A DNA stretch of 64,000 bases, taken from positions 124,001-188,000 of the forward strand of contig NZ_JAERRB010000010.1 in NCBI RefSeq assembly GCF_016735595.1, read 5' to 3'. A program made the translations under genes and the position numbers. This document shows, piece after piece, positions 52,853 to 62,032 of this stretch; position 1 is the first letter of the stretch; every line of letters begins with the position of its first letter. This stretch comes from Chryseolinea lacunae. Its GTDB lineage: Bacteria > Bacteroidota > Bacteroidia > Cytophagales > Cyclobacteriaceae. The notes beneath the pieces are model-generated. The model did no database searches and was not told the DNA's origin. It saw nothing but the letters and a program-made list of their open reading frames with translations.

Positions 52853-55800
52853 ATGATCAGATCTATCATTCTTTCTTTTTTTGTCTGTGTTAGTATTGGC
52901 CTCTTCGCCCAGGATCAGCTCTCTCAAAACAAAGTCGAGAAGCTCTATCGCCGCGGCACCGAACTTGTTAGTCACTCCAACTTTGGAGCGGCCCGTCAGG
53001 TGTTCACCGAATTCCTGGCGCAAGCATCGCCCACCGATTCGCGCCGGAGCGAAGCGGAATATTATGTAGCCTTCAGCGCCCTCAGCCTCGGCAACAAAGA
53101 CGGCGAGAAGCTCATCGACGACTTCATCGACCACAATCCCTCGAGCCCCAAAGCATCGACAGCGTATTACGATCTCGCCAACTTCTTTTATTCGGAGGGC
53201 AACTACATCAAGGCCGCATCCTATTTCAAGAAAGTGAACTTCCCGGCGCTCACGCTCGACCAGCAGAGCCAGGGACATTTCAAGTGGGGCTACAGCTACT
53301 TCAATCAGAAGAAGCTCGACGAAGCCCTGGAGCAATTCAACTTCGTGAAGCGTCTCAGCAATGCCTACACCCCGGCCTCTAACTATTATGCCGGCTACAT
53401 CGAATACTCCAAAGGCAAATACGACGAAGCCCTGTTCGACCTGAAGAAGGCAGAGAGCAGCCCTTCCTACAGCGCCATCGTGCCCTACCTCATTGCCAAC
53501 ATCTATTATAAACAAGGTCGTTACGACACGGTGATCGAATATGTGAACACCCTCAAGGGACGGTCTGACCTGGCGAATGCCAACGAGATTGCCATGCTGG
53601 TGGCCGAAGCTCAATACTATAAGGGCGACTATAAGAAGGCGCTCGAAGCTTATGACAAGTATCTGGGCAACAACGCCAAAGCCGAAACGGGCATCTTGTT
53701 CCGTGCGGGCTATGCCAACTACGCCGCAGGCAACACCGCCAAAGGCATCGAGTACCTCGACAAAGCGGCGGCGGCAAAAGACACGGTGAGCTATTATGCT
53801 TCCTACTACCTTGGTATTCTGTATCTCAAGCAAGGCAATAAGCCCTATGCCTCCAACGCGTTCAACTATGCCCGCAAAAATCCAAAAGACCCCAAACTGG
53901 CCGAAGAGAGCGCGTTCCAATACGCCAAAGTATCTTACGACGCAGGCAAGCCCGACCTGGCGATTGACGAGTTCGAAAGATTTTTAAAGACCTACCCGTC
54001 CAGTACCCACACCGTAGAAGTGAAGGAGCTGCTGGCGCAGGGCTATGTGAACGGGAACAACTTCAACAAGGCCATTGAATATATCGACGCCTTGCCGTCG
54101 CGCAGCCCTTACATAAACCAGGCTTACCAGAAGGCTGCTTACCTCAAAGGATCGGAACTCTTCAACAAGGAAGAATATGAAGAGGCCGTGGTCTATTTCA
54201 AGAAGTCGCTCGAGTTTCCCAACGACCCCAACTATGTGGCGCTGGCCAGTTTCTGGAGCGGGGAGGCCTATTCGATCGGTAAGAAATATGAAGAGGCCGC
54301 TACCCACTACCTGCGCGTGGTGGGCTTAGGAGGATCGGTTGATCCTGAAATCCTTGTGAAGACACGCTACGGCCTTGGCTATGCTTACTTCAATTTGCAG
54401 ACCTACGACAAGGCGTTGTTCAGCTTCAAAGAGTTTGTGAACAAAGGCAACAAGTCGACGCCGAACTATGCCGACGGTGTGATTCGCCTGGGTGATTGTT
54501 ATTATGTGAGCCGTCAATACGACGAAGCGTTGGCCAACTATAACAAGGCCCGCACACTGGGCTCAACCGACAGCGACTATGTGTTGCTGCAGTCGGGGAT
54601 GATAAACGGAATCCAGCGGAAGTACGGAGAAGCCCGAACCCAGCTAACAGAGCTGGTGCGTTCCTATCCCAAATCACAATATAAGGATGAAGCCATCTTT
54701 CAGCGCGCGCAGTTTGAGATTGAACAGGGCAACTATCAGCAGGCAGCCGATGCATTGTCGCAGCTTATCCGCGAAGGCGCAAACTCCCGTTTCCTGCCCT
54801 ATGCCTACATGCGCCGTGGAGCATCCTATTTCAACCTGAAACAATACGACCGCACCATTTCGGATTACACGGCCGTGATCCAGAAATTTCCGGGTCATCC
54901 TGCTGCACAAGAAGTGTTGCTACCCTTGCAGGAGGTGCTCAGTATCGCCGGTCGCTCTTCGGAGTTTGAAAAATATATGACCGATGTGAAGAAGGCCAGC
55001 CCCGACAACAAGGGTTTCGAGAACATCGAGTTCGAGACGGCCAAGAATTTCTATTTCGATCAGCAATATCAAAAAACGGTGACCAGCTTCTCGGCCTACG
55101 TGGCAGCCTATCCGCTGAGTGCCAAGTTGCCGGAAGCGCGCTATTACATGGCGGAGTCCTACTATCGCCTGAAAGATTTCGACAAGGCCTTGCCGCTCTA
55201 TCGCGAGCTGAGCAACGATGCCACATTCGCACAGGCCAACAAAACCGTGGCGCGTCTGGCAGAGATAGAATTCAAGCAGGGCAAATTTGAAAATGCCGTA
55301 ACGGATTTTAAACGTGTGGAGCGTGTTGCTGCCAGCAAGAAAGATCAGTATAATGCCTGGTCGGGTCTGATGGAGTCGTTCTATGCCTTGGGCAAATACG
55401 ACTCAGCCGATGTCTATGCGAAGACCATTTTGGAACGGGGCAACGTGAGCGCTGCGTCTCAAAATAAAGCGTCGCTCTATCTTGGAAAGACAGCGGTGGC
55501 CCGCGGCGACCTCGAAGGAGCTAAAGACGAATTCCTCAATACGCTCAACTCGGCACACGACGAGTATGGCGCGGAAGCCAAGTATTCGCTGGCCGAGATC
55601 TTCTATAAACAAAAGCAATACAAGCAGTGCTACGAAACGCTGGTGAGTCTGAACAACGACTTCGCGTCATATCCAGACTGGGTGGGCAAATCGTTCCTGT
55701 TGCTGGCCGACAACTTTGTGGCCATGGACGACCTCTTTCAGGCCAAGGCCACCCTGCAGTCGCTCATCGACAAATTTCCGTTGCAGAACGTGAAGGATGA

Positions 55801-55888
55801 AGCCAAGCGCAGGCTTAGCCAACTCGACCAAAAAGAAGCCGAGAGACAGAAACAGATTCAAGCCGACACGGTAGACAACAATCGTTAA
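52853..55888 (+). CDS. Large periplasmic TPR protein
   Basis: A 1011-residue exported protein: signal peptide 1-19 (ending GLFAQ), then TPR-type helical repeats over nearly the whole length, with typical signatures FKWGYSYFNQKKLDEALEQF, GDCYYVSRQYDEALANYNKA and YMRRGASYFNLKQYDRTISD. The C-terminus resembles YbgF/BamD-like repeats (LQSLIDKFPLQNVKDEAKRR). It is followed 13 bases later by a barrel gene, suggesting a periplasmic scaffold paired with an outer-membrane partner. Family known in Bacteroidota; role undetermined. Confidence 0.88.
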   Translation: MIRSIILSFFVCVSIGLFAQDQLSQNKVEKLYRRGTELVSHSNFGAARQVFTEFLAQASPTDSRRSEAEYYVAFSALSLGNKDGEKLIDDFIDHNPSSPKASTAYYDLANFFYSEGNYIKAASYFKKVNFPALTLDQQSQGHFKWGYSYFNQKKLDEALEQFNFVKRLSNAYTPASNYYAGYIEYSKGKYDEALFDLKKAESSPSYSAIVPYLIANIYYKQGRYDTVIEYVNTLKGRSDLANANEIAMLVAEAQYYKGDYKKALEAYDKYLGNNAKAETGILFRAGYANYAAGNTAKGIEYLDKAAAAKDTVSYYASYYLGILYLKQGNKPYASNAFNYARKNPKDPKLAEESAFQYAKVSYDAGKPDLAIDEFERFLKTYPSSTHTVEVKELLAQGYVNGNNFNKAIEYIDALPSRSPYINQAYQKAAYLKGSELFNKEEYEEAVVYFKKSLEFPNDPNYVALASFWSGEAYSIGKKYEEAATHYLRVVGLGGSVDPEILVKTRYGLGYAYFNLQTYDKALFSFKEFVNKGNKSTPNYADGVIRLGDCYYVSRQYDEALANYNKARTLGSTDSDYVLLQSGMINGIQRKYGEARTQLTELVRSYPKSQYKDEAIFQRAQFEIEQGNYQQAADALSQLIREGANSRFLPYAYMRRGASYFNLKQYDRTISDYTAVIQKFPGHPAAQEVLLPLQEVLSIAGRSSEFEKYMTDVKKASPDNKGFENIEFETAKNFYFDQQYQKTVTSFSAYVAAYPLSAKLPEARYYMAESYYRLKDFDKALPLYRELSNDATFAQANKTVARLAEIEFKQGKFENAVTDFKRVERVAASKKDQYNAWSGLMESFYALGKYDSADVYAKTILERGNVSAASQNKASLYLGKTAVARGDLEGAKDEFLNTLNSAHDEYGAEAKYSLAEIFYKQKQYKQCYETLVSLNNDFASYPDWVGKSFLLLADNFVAMDDLFQAKATLQSLIDKFPLQNVKDEAKRRLSQLDQKEAERQKQIQADTVDNNR

Positions 55889-55901
55889 TCCATTTTTTGC
55901 G

Positions 55902-57620
55902 ATGACAACACACAACATGCAAACACGCACAACCACTATAGCCTGGACAAAACGGATGACCACCCTTCTGGTGGCCATGCTCTTGTGCGGCACTACACTA
56001 TACGCTCAACAGGGAGGCACCACGCCCAAGAAGGATTGGGAAAAGGAAGGGGAGATCGAAGACGTGGAGATCGAGATCATAAACAAGCGCGAGATCACCT
56101 TGCCCAAGGCCAACCGTAACTTCGAAAAGATTCCGCCACGTCCAGCCGAAACCATAAAGAACCCCATAACCTACGACTTCCGGTCGTTCAGCTTTCAGGC
56201 GCCGCCGATCAACCCACCGGTGAAACCGTTGAAGTTGAAGGCCGAAAATCCCACGGGCGTATATGGCGGCTATGTGAGAGCCGGCTTTGGAAATTACGTA
56301 TCGCCGTTGTTGGAAGCATACTTCAACAGCCGCCGGGATAAGAATAAGCTGATTGGCGCGCACCTCTATCACAACAGTTCCGACAAAGGTCCTGTTGATG
56401 GACGCAACTCGGGCAGTGGCTCTACCGGTTTGTCGGTGTTCGGCAAGTCGTTCAGCAACAGCATTGCGTTGTCGGGCAATGCCGGGTTCGAAAACAGAAC
56501 CACGCACTTCTATGGCTATGCCCCGGGAACGGAAGTAGATGCCGCGTCCATCAAACAATCGTATAATCTCTTCAAACTGGGTGGCGAAGTGTCGAACGCG
56601 AAGAACTCGGATTTTGCGTATAGCCTCGGCGCCGTGTTCAGCCACATGGCCGACAAGTATAAGGCCCGTGAGACGGAAGTCGATCTTAATTTCAAATCCT
56701 ATTACAAACTCGATGAAGATTCGCGCATTGCCATCAAGGCCGACTACTTCATGATCAGCCGCAAGGATGCGTTGGTGGAAGCAAAGCCCCGCAGCCTGTT
56801 CCAGGTATCGCCCTCCTATGAATTTCTGCCCATCGAAGATCTGAAACTCAGCGTTGGCTTTGTGGCCGCCTTCGAGAACGACTCGATCGACAAGAAGAGC
56901 ACGCACATCTATCCCGATGTGAAGGCAACCTATCCGCTTAGCCCCTCCGTAGACGCAGTGGCGTATATGACCGGCGGTATGGAGAAAGTATCCCTTCAAT
57001 CATTGAGCAACGAAAACATCTGGCTGGGCCCCAACGTGCCCATCTTTCACACCAACAAGACGTTTGATTTTGGTGCGGGCATTCGCGCCAAAGTAGGCAA
57101 CAAAGTGTCGGCACATGCCGGCCTGGGATTCACGACATTGAAGAACTGGTATTTCTTTGTGAACACGCCGACAGACGTTTCGAAGTTCACACCGGTGTAT
57201 GACGTTAGTGCCACAAAGCGTACTAACTTTTATGCAGCCCTGAGCTATGCACAATCGGAGAAAGCGAAGTTCATGGTGCGTGGCGATTTCTATGGCTATT
57301 CCACCGGCAAGGTGACGAGCGCCTGGCACCGGCCAACCTACAAGCTCACGGCAAATGCATCGATCAACGTGTATGACAAAATTCTTTTCAACGCTGACCT
57401 TATTGCGCAAGGTGGAATGAAGGCACTCGACCCGGTGACGGACAAGTCGGTGAGCTTGAAGGGAGCGTTTGACCTGAACCTGAAGACCGAGTATTTGTTC
57501 TCGCAGAGCTTCTCGGCCTTCGTGCAGTTGAACAACATCACGTCGAGCAAGTATCCGTTGTATCTCAACTACCCGGTGCGCGGCTTCCAGGCCATGGCCG
57601 GTATCACGTGGAGTTTTTAA
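55902..57620 (+). CDS. Outer-membrane beta-barrel protein paired with the TPR protein
   Basis: A 572-residue exported barrel. The N-terminus has several possible starts (ATG at 55902, 55917, 55956); MTTLLVAMLLCGTTLYAQ is the signal peptide core. After a charged, probably disordered section (residues about 40-110) the rest is strand-rich: GVYGGYVRAGFGNYVSPLLE, GLSVFGKSFSNSIALSGNAG, and the closing GFQAMAGITWSF with terminal Phe, the BAM recognition signature. It resembles a TonB-dependent receptor barrel without a plug or TonB box. Confidence 0.83.
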   Translation: MTTHNMQTRTTTIAWTKRMTTLLVAMLLCGTTLYAQQGGTTPKKDWEKEGEIEDVEIEIINKREITLPKANRNFEKIPPRPAETIKNPITYDFRSFSFQAPPINPPVKPLKLKAENPTGVYGGYVRAGFGNYVSPLLEAYFNSRRDKNKLIGAHLYHNSSDKGPVDGRNSGSGSTGLSVFGKSFSNSIALSGNAGFENRTTHFYGYAPGTEVDAASIKQSYNLFKLGGEVSNAKNSDFAYSLGAVFSHMADKYKARETEVDLNFKSYYKLDEDSRIAIKADYFMISRKDALVEAKPRSLFQVSPSYEFLPIEDLKLSVGFVAAFENDSIDKKSTHIYPDVKATYPLSPSVDAVAYMTGGMEKVSLQSLSNENIWLGPNVPIFHTNKTFDFGAGIRAKVGNKVSAHAGLGFTTLKNWYFFVNTPTDVSKFTPVYDVSATKRTNFYAALSYAQSEKAKFMVRGDFYGYSTGKVTSAWHRPTYKLTANASINVYDKILFNADLIAQGGMKALDPVTDKSVSLKGAFDLNLKTEYLFSQSFSAFVQLNNITSSKYPLYLNYPVRGFQAMAGITWSF

Positions 57621-57675
57621 GCAGGCCTTGGGTGGAGCAGGGGTGACCGGAGGGGTGGAGCCAAAGGGGGTGACA

Positions 57676-57706
57676 TTTGTATCGGTGAAATTTTAGCTTA
57701 TTTTTG
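57676..57706 (+). promoter_or_regulatory. Promoter of the SPOR-domain gene
   Basis: TTTG at 57676-57679, exactly 19 bases, then TATTTTTG at 57699-57706. It is a near-ideal Bacteroidota promoter, 39 bases before the ATG at 57746. Confidence 0.8.
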
Positions 57707-57745
57707 TATAATTACCCTGTTCCTTAACCATAACGCGCCCAGAAC

Positions 57746-58522
57746 ATGGCCAGAAGAAAGAGACCAAACGAAGAACAAGTACCTGAGAATCCCGATAATT
57801 CAGACGACACCTTTGGCTTGCCCGAGGTTGACTATGAACCCTTACGGCGCGACACGCCTCCTGAGCCAGAACCTGAACCCATCGCCGAAGCCCCGGTAGA
57901 GGAATCGGAACCCGCTGAAGTTGAGAACGAAGTTCCTGTTGAAGACCTGCAGGAGACCAACCAATTCCAGGAGTTCGATCACAAGCAGTTTTCGGAACCG
58001 GAAGAAGAGGAAGAGAAACCTGCCGTGTGGCCCAAAGTGCTTGGCATTTTGTTGCTGCTGCTCATTGTGGCAGGGGCAGGCTACTACTTCGGCATTGTGC
58101 TTCCCAAGCAGAAGGCCGCCGAAGAAAAGGAACGGAGAGAACTGCAGGCTATTCAGGAAGCCGAACGCAAGAAGGAAGCCGACCGACTGGCCGAGCAACA
58201 ACGCCAGGAAGAGGAACGCAGAAAGGCAGAAGAAGCAAAAGCTTCGGCCACACCCGAACCCGGCACCATTGAAACACTGAGCGGACGCTCTGGAAAATAT
58301 TATGTGGTGGTGGCCAGCTCTATCGACGGCGACCTGATCATGGACTTCGCGAAGAAACTCGCGGCAAAAGGAGTGGGATCTAAAATCATCCCTCCGTTTG
58401 GTAAAACGAAATTCCACCGCCTGGCAATAGCCGAAGGCGATACCTACGACAACGCACAAACCACAGCCGACGGCCTGAAAGGCGGCGACTATGGCGAGAA
58501 GGTGTGGGTCGTGAAATACTAA
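57746..58522 (+). CDS. SPOR-domain membrane protein
   Basis: A 258-residue bitopic protein. Residues 1-93 are acidic and Pro/Glu-rich, cytoplasmic; one membrane helix spans 97-119 (VLGILLLLLIVAGAGYYFGI); a charged coiled coil follows (121-170); and a SPOR domain closes the protein (about 185-258; GKYYVVVASSIDGDLIMDFA, FHRLAIAEGDTYDNA). SPOR domains bind glycan strands lacking stem peptides at division sites, so a cell-division role is plausible. It has its own promoter and terminator. Confidence 0.9.
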   Translation: MARRKRPNEEQVPENPDNSDDTFGLPEVDYEPLRRDTPPEPEPEPIAEAPVEESEPAEVENEVPVEDLQETNQFQEFDHKQFSEPEEEEEKPAVWPKVLGILLLLLIVAGAGYYFGIVLPKQKAAEEKERRELQAIQEAERKKEADRLAEQQRQEEERRKAEEAKASATPEPGTIETLSGRSGKYYVVVASSIDGDLIMDFAKKLAAKGVGSKIIPPFGKTKFHRLAIAEGDTYDNAQTTADGLKGGDYGEKVWVVKY

Positions 58523-58530
58523 GAATCAAA

Positions 58531-58568
58531 AACCTCGATGATCAAACGGTCATCGGGGTTAATTTTTT
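58531..58568 (+). terminator. Intrinsic terminator after the SPOR gene
   Basis: 11-bp stem AACCTCGATGA / TCATCGGGGTT (58531-58560, one T-G pair, 8-base loop), then AA and six T. Confidence 0.85.
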
Positions 58569-58639
58569 AACCGGCTTCGTCAATAACAGAAGCCTGCTTT
58601 AAGGCGTTATAGAAGTATAGCATTTTTAGCCCAAGCCAT

Positions 58640-59593
58640 ATGAGTGCTCGACAAGAAGAAGACAAAAACAGAGTGGTAGCCTTTCTCCTCACGACAGGCC
58701 TGCAAGCGCTGTTGATTTTTTTGTCGTTCATCGTCATCGGCTGGCGCGCGCCCGATCCTCCATGGAGTGAGCTTGACCCAGGAGGTATTGAATTAAACTA
58801 CGGAGTCGACAACCAGGGCAGCGGTGACGTGCAGCCCCTGGAGCCCATTGGCAACAATGGCGATCAGCCCGAAGAAACCGCTAAGCCTCAACCTGAGCCG
58901 GAAGAAACAAAGCCTGCCGAGCAACCCGCCGAAACGCGCGAAGAATCCAAACCTGTCGAAACCAAAGCGGTAGAAGAAAAGATATTGTCTTCGCAGGACG
59001 AAGAGAGTCCGGTGGCAGTGAAAGAGAACAAGAAGGAAACGAAGCCTGCCGAGAAGCCAAAGGAAAAGGTTGAAGAAAAGAAAGAAGTGAAGCCCGAGGT
59101 TAAACCCGCCGAGCCCGTGAAACCTAAGGTCGATTCTAAAGCAGTATACACCCCGCCAACCAACGCGCAGGCTAATGGCGACAAAACGGGAGCCAAGGAA
59201 GGCAAGCCCGGCAACCATGGCGACGACGACGGTGCCGTGGGCGACAAGGGGAACCCTAACGGATCGCTCGACGCTAAAGCCCTCTATGGATCTCCGGGGA
59301 GCGGCGGTGGCACCGGAGGCGGAACAGGCTCAAGCCTTGAACTGTCGGGCTGGATATGGGATAAGAAACCGGTCGTGAATGTTCCGCCCAACGAAACAGG
59401 CCGACTCGTATTTCAGATTGAAATAGACGAAGACGGCAACCTCACCAAAGTCACCCGTCTGGAAAGCACTGTCGGCGCCGAAGCCGAACGCATGTGCCGC
59501 AATGCTGTGCAGGAATTGTCCTTCACAAAGACCGGGGCAAACGTGGCCTCCAAATCGGTGGGTAAAGTGATCTTTGTGTTACGCGCCCGGTAA
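58640..59593 (+). CDS. TonB-like energy transducer
   Basis: A 317-residue protein with the TonB plan: an N-terminal membrane helix (11-34) that would contact ExbB/ExbD, a long Pro/Glu/Lys-rich periplasm-spanning region (about 60-180), a Gly-rich hinge (SPGSGGGTGGGTGSS) and a C-terminal beta-alpha domain (about 235-317; GRLVFQIEIDEDGNLTKVTR, VGKVIFVLR). It could equally be a TolA-like protein, since no ExbBD genes are in the window. The small gene at 59601 starts 7 bases after its stop. Confidence 0.85.
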   Translation: MSARQEEDKNRVVAFLLTTGLQALLIFLSFIVIGWRAPDPPWSELDPGGIELNYGVDNQGSGDVQPLEPIGNNGDQPEETAKPQPEPEETKPAEQPAETREESKPVETKAVEEKILSSQDEESPVAVKENKKETKPAEKPKEKVEEKKEVKPEVKPAEPVKPKVDSKAVYTPPTNAQANGDKTGAKEGKPGNHGDDDGAVGDKGNPNGSLDAKALYGSPGSGGGTGGGTGSSLELSGWIWDKKPVVNVPPNETGRLVFQIEIDEDGNLTKVTRLESTVGAEAERMCRNAVQELSFTKTGANVASKSVGKVIFVLRAR

Positions 59594-59600
59594 ACGCCCC

Positions 59601-59807
59601 ATGCAAGCCCGCTTTGTTGAATTCATACAGGACGTGCTCATCACCCTTCACCAGAACATACGCGACCTGAAAGAGCGGCGTGGCTTTGCCGATGCCGAAG
59701 AGCTAACACACATCGAAGCCAAGCTGCTGGCCTACCAGGAAATGTTATCCATACTACAGTCCAGTGCCGACGAATTCAACATTCCCCGCGACGAGCTGGG
59801 GTTTTGA
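59601..59807 (+). CDS. Small hypothetical protein, 68 aa
   Basis: No family recognised. An all-helical, charged 68-residue product (FIQDVLITLHQNIRDLKERR, AEELTHIEAKLLAYQEMLSI), cytoplasmic, perhaps a short coiled-coil hairpin. ATG at 59601 follows the TonB-like stop by 7 bases, so co-transcription is likely; an upstream GTG would overlap that gene. It is probably a real gene, given codon use and placement. Confidence 0.65.
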   Translation: MQARFVEFIQDVLITLHQNIRDLKERRGFADAEELTHIEAKLLAYQEMLSILQSSADEFNIPRDELGF

Positions 59808-59836
59808 AAAAACTGGCGCGGCATGAAGGCATCGCT

Positions 59837-59844
59837 TACCTTTG
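59837..59844 (+). promoter_or_regulatory. -7 box of folC-trmB
   Basis: TACCTTTG, an exact TAnnTTTG, ends 6 bases before the folC ATG at 59851, implying a leaderless or almost leaderless transcript. Confidence 0.65.
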
Positions 59845-59850
59845 TGCCCC

Positions 59851-61146
59851 ATGTTAACGGCCTACGAGGAAACACTCGACTTCCTATACAGCAATCTGCC
59901 CATGTTTCAACGTGTAGGGGCGGCGGCGTTAAAGCCCGATCTCACCAACACCCTGAAGCTTTGTGCCCTGCTGGGCAATCCCCAACACAAGTTCAAAAGC
60001 ATACACGTGGCCGGCACCAACGGCAAGGGCAGCACCTCGCACATGCTGGCGTCCATATTTCAGTCGGCCGGATATAAAACAGGACTCTACACATCGCCCC
60101 ACCTGAAAACATTCACCGAACGCATTCGCGTGAATGGAGAAGAAATTGATCGGGACTTTATTGTCGATTTTGTGAATCGGATGAAGCCCGCCATCGCCGA
60201 TATGCAGCCATCGTTTTTTGAGATCACGGTGGCCATGGCGTTCGAATATTTTGTGTCGCGCCAGGTAGACATTGCCATTGTTGAAGTAGGACTTGGGGGC
60301 AGACTCGATGCTACCAATGTGATCGTGCCCGAGCTTTCGGTCATCACCAACATCGGCTGGGATCATAAGGATCTGTTGGGCGACACACTCGAAAAAATAG
60401 CGGGCGAAAAGGCGGGTATTATCAAGACTAATGTGCCGGTGATCGTCAGCGAAAGACAGCCGGGAATCGATACGGTTTTTCAGGAACGGGCAGATCAACT
60501 TCACACCACCATTCAGTTTGCGTCCGACGAGTTTGAGGTGAACCAGCACAACGTGAAGGGATGCGTGGCCTTGTCAATCACAAAAGGCAATCAGACCATA
60601 TACTCCGACCTCGTCCTGCCTTTGCAGGGATATTATCAGCGAAAGAACATTGCCGGTGTCTTGAAGGCAGTCGAGCTGATGCGCGACCTCGGCTGGAAAA
60701 TTGACGATAAACAACTTGACGATGGCCTGCAGCGGGTCACTACACAAACCGGTCTGAAAGGACGCTGGCAGATTTTAGAAACGAAGCCGTTCACGGTTTG
60801 CGACACGGGTCATAACGTGGACGGCATACGCGAGGTGGTGGCGCAGATCAAAGCCCAGCCATATCGCCGGCTTTTCATGATTGTGGGCATGGTGAAAGAC
60901 AAAGACATTCGCGACGTGCTTCGGCTTTTGCCAAACGACGCGCGCTATTATTTTTGCCAGGCCAAAATTCCACGCGCCCTGGATGCGCAGGCACTGGCTG
61001 CATTGGCCAACGAAGCCGGACTCTCGGGTATTGTGATGCCCGACGTGAACGACGCGTTGGAGGCAGCACGAAAGGAAGCATCGGAAGACGATATGATCTT
61101 CGTAGGCGGGAGCACCTTTGTGGTGGCCGAAATTAAAGACTTATGA
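59851..61146 (+). CDS. folC: Folylpolyglutamate / dihydrofolate synthase
   Basis: A cytoplasmic Mur-ligase-type enzyme that joins glutamate to dihydropteroate and extends folate polyglutamates. In 431 residues: ATP P-loop HVAGTNGKGSTSHMLAS (about 50-66), TSPHLKTFTERIRVNG, EVGLGGRLDATNV, ITNIGWDHKDLLGDTLEKIA, and the C-terminal domain with DTGHNVDGIREVV. ATG at 59851 is used because an earlier start at 59842 lies inside the -7 box. It overlaps trmB by 4 bases (ATGA). Confidence 0.95.
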   Translation: MLTAYEETLDFLYSNLPMFQRVGAAALKPDLTNTLKLCALLGNPQHKFKSIHVAGTNGKGSTSHMLASIFQSAGYKTGLYTSPHLKTFTERIRVNGEEIDRDFIVDFVNRMKPAIADMQPSFFEITVAMAFEYFVSRQVDIAIVEVGLGGRLDATNVIVPELSVITNIGWDHKDLLGDTLEKIAGEKAGIIKTNVPVIVSERQPGIDTVFQERADQLHTTIQFASDEFEVNQHNVKGCVALSITKGNQTIYSDLVLPLQGYYQRKNIAGVLKAVELMRDLGWKIDDKQLDDGLQRVTTQTGLKGRWQILETKPFTVCDTGHNVDGIREVVAQIKAQPYRRLFMIVGMVKDKDIRDVLRLLPNDARYYFCQAKIPRALDAQALAALANEAGLSGIVMPDVNDALEAARKEASEDDMIFVGGSTFVVAEIKDL

Positions 61147-61796
61147 AACGAAAGCAGGAACGATTTAGAATCATTGAAGCGCGCGACAACGTGATTGAGC
61201 GCACCAAAGATATTTACGAAACGATCAAGGGAAACTGGCGTTCGACCTATTTCAAGAACAACAACCCTGTGACGGTGGAACTAGCCTGTGGCCGTGGAGA
61301 ATATACCGTTAGCCTCGCCAAGCTGTTTCCCGAAAAGAACTTCATTGGCATCGACATCAAAGGTGAGCGCATCTGGAAAGGCAGCACGTTGGCAACAGAA
61401 CAGAACCTGACCAACGTAGCATTCTTGCGCACACCGATTTTGTTGCTGGAAAACTTTTTCGAGCCGGGCGAGATAGATGAAGTCTGGATCACGTTTCCCG
61501 ATCCCCGCCCGCGCAAGCGCGACATCAAACGAAGACTCACCAGCCCGCGCTACATAGAGATCTACAAGAAGCTTGTGAGGCCCGGCGCCTACATCCGGCT
61601 AAAAACCGACAACACCGGTCTGTACGAATATAGTCTCGAAGAAGCGCAACTGCGCACCGACATCAGCGACCTGCAATTCTCTGACGATGTGTATAATTCT
61701 GCTTTGAGGCCGGAGTGTTTCGACATCAAAACCCGCTACGAAGAACACTTTGCCGCCAAGGGAGAAAAGATAAAGTATATGCGCTATCACTTCTAG
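61143..61796 (+). CDS. trmB: tRNA (guanine-46-N7-)-methyltransferase
   Basis: A Rossmann-fold SAM methyltransferase making m7G46 in the tRNA variable loop. The 217-residue product has VELACGRGEYTVSLAKLFPE (SAM motif I), FIGIDIKGERIWKG, the hallmark EVWITFPDPRPRKRDIKRRL, and the C-terminal TRYEEHFAAKGEKIKYMRY. The start overlaps the folC stop, so translation is coupled. Confidence 0.95.
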   Translation: MKRKQERFRIIEARDNVIERTKDIYETIKGNWRSTYFKNNNPVTVELACGRGEYTVSLAKLFPEKNFIGIDIKGERIWKGSTLATEQNLTNVAFLRTPILLLENFFEPGEIDEVWITFPDPRPRKRDIKRRLTSPRYIEIYKKLVRPGAYIRLKTDNTGLYEYSLEEAQLRTDISDLQFSDDVYNSALRPECFDIKTRYEEHFAAKGEKIKYMRYHF

Positions 61797-61950
61797 GATG
61801 CACAGAACGGCTTCATAGGTTTGTTGAGATGACAATGAGACCATGATTGGTCCGCCGGGAGAGAACAATTTAAAACGGATGCAGTAGCCGGTTTGTTGCT
61901 TCGTAACAATTTCATAATGGGGGTGCTCGTGGAAAGTGGGGGATAAACGT

Positions 61951-61958
61951 TACTTTTG
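61951..61958 (+). promoter_or_regulatory. -7 box upstream of the LpxH-like gene
   Basis: TACTTTTG, an exact TAnnTTTG, 74 bases before the ATG at 62033. No clear -33 element. The remaining 236-base gap (61797-62032) shows no gene. Confidence 0.5.
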
Positions 61959-62032
61959 TTTTGTTAGAATTTTCATCATAGGTCGATGATTTCCTGAAGC
62001 CATTGTCTGTTGGGGAATCGCAGTTTGCAAAC

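Noticed and set aside
52838-53920. Antisense frame of 360 codons opposite the TPR gene
   Set aside because: Composition is that of a reverse-strand shadow (Val/Ile/Glu runs), and the plus-strand gene is well supported by TPR motifs.
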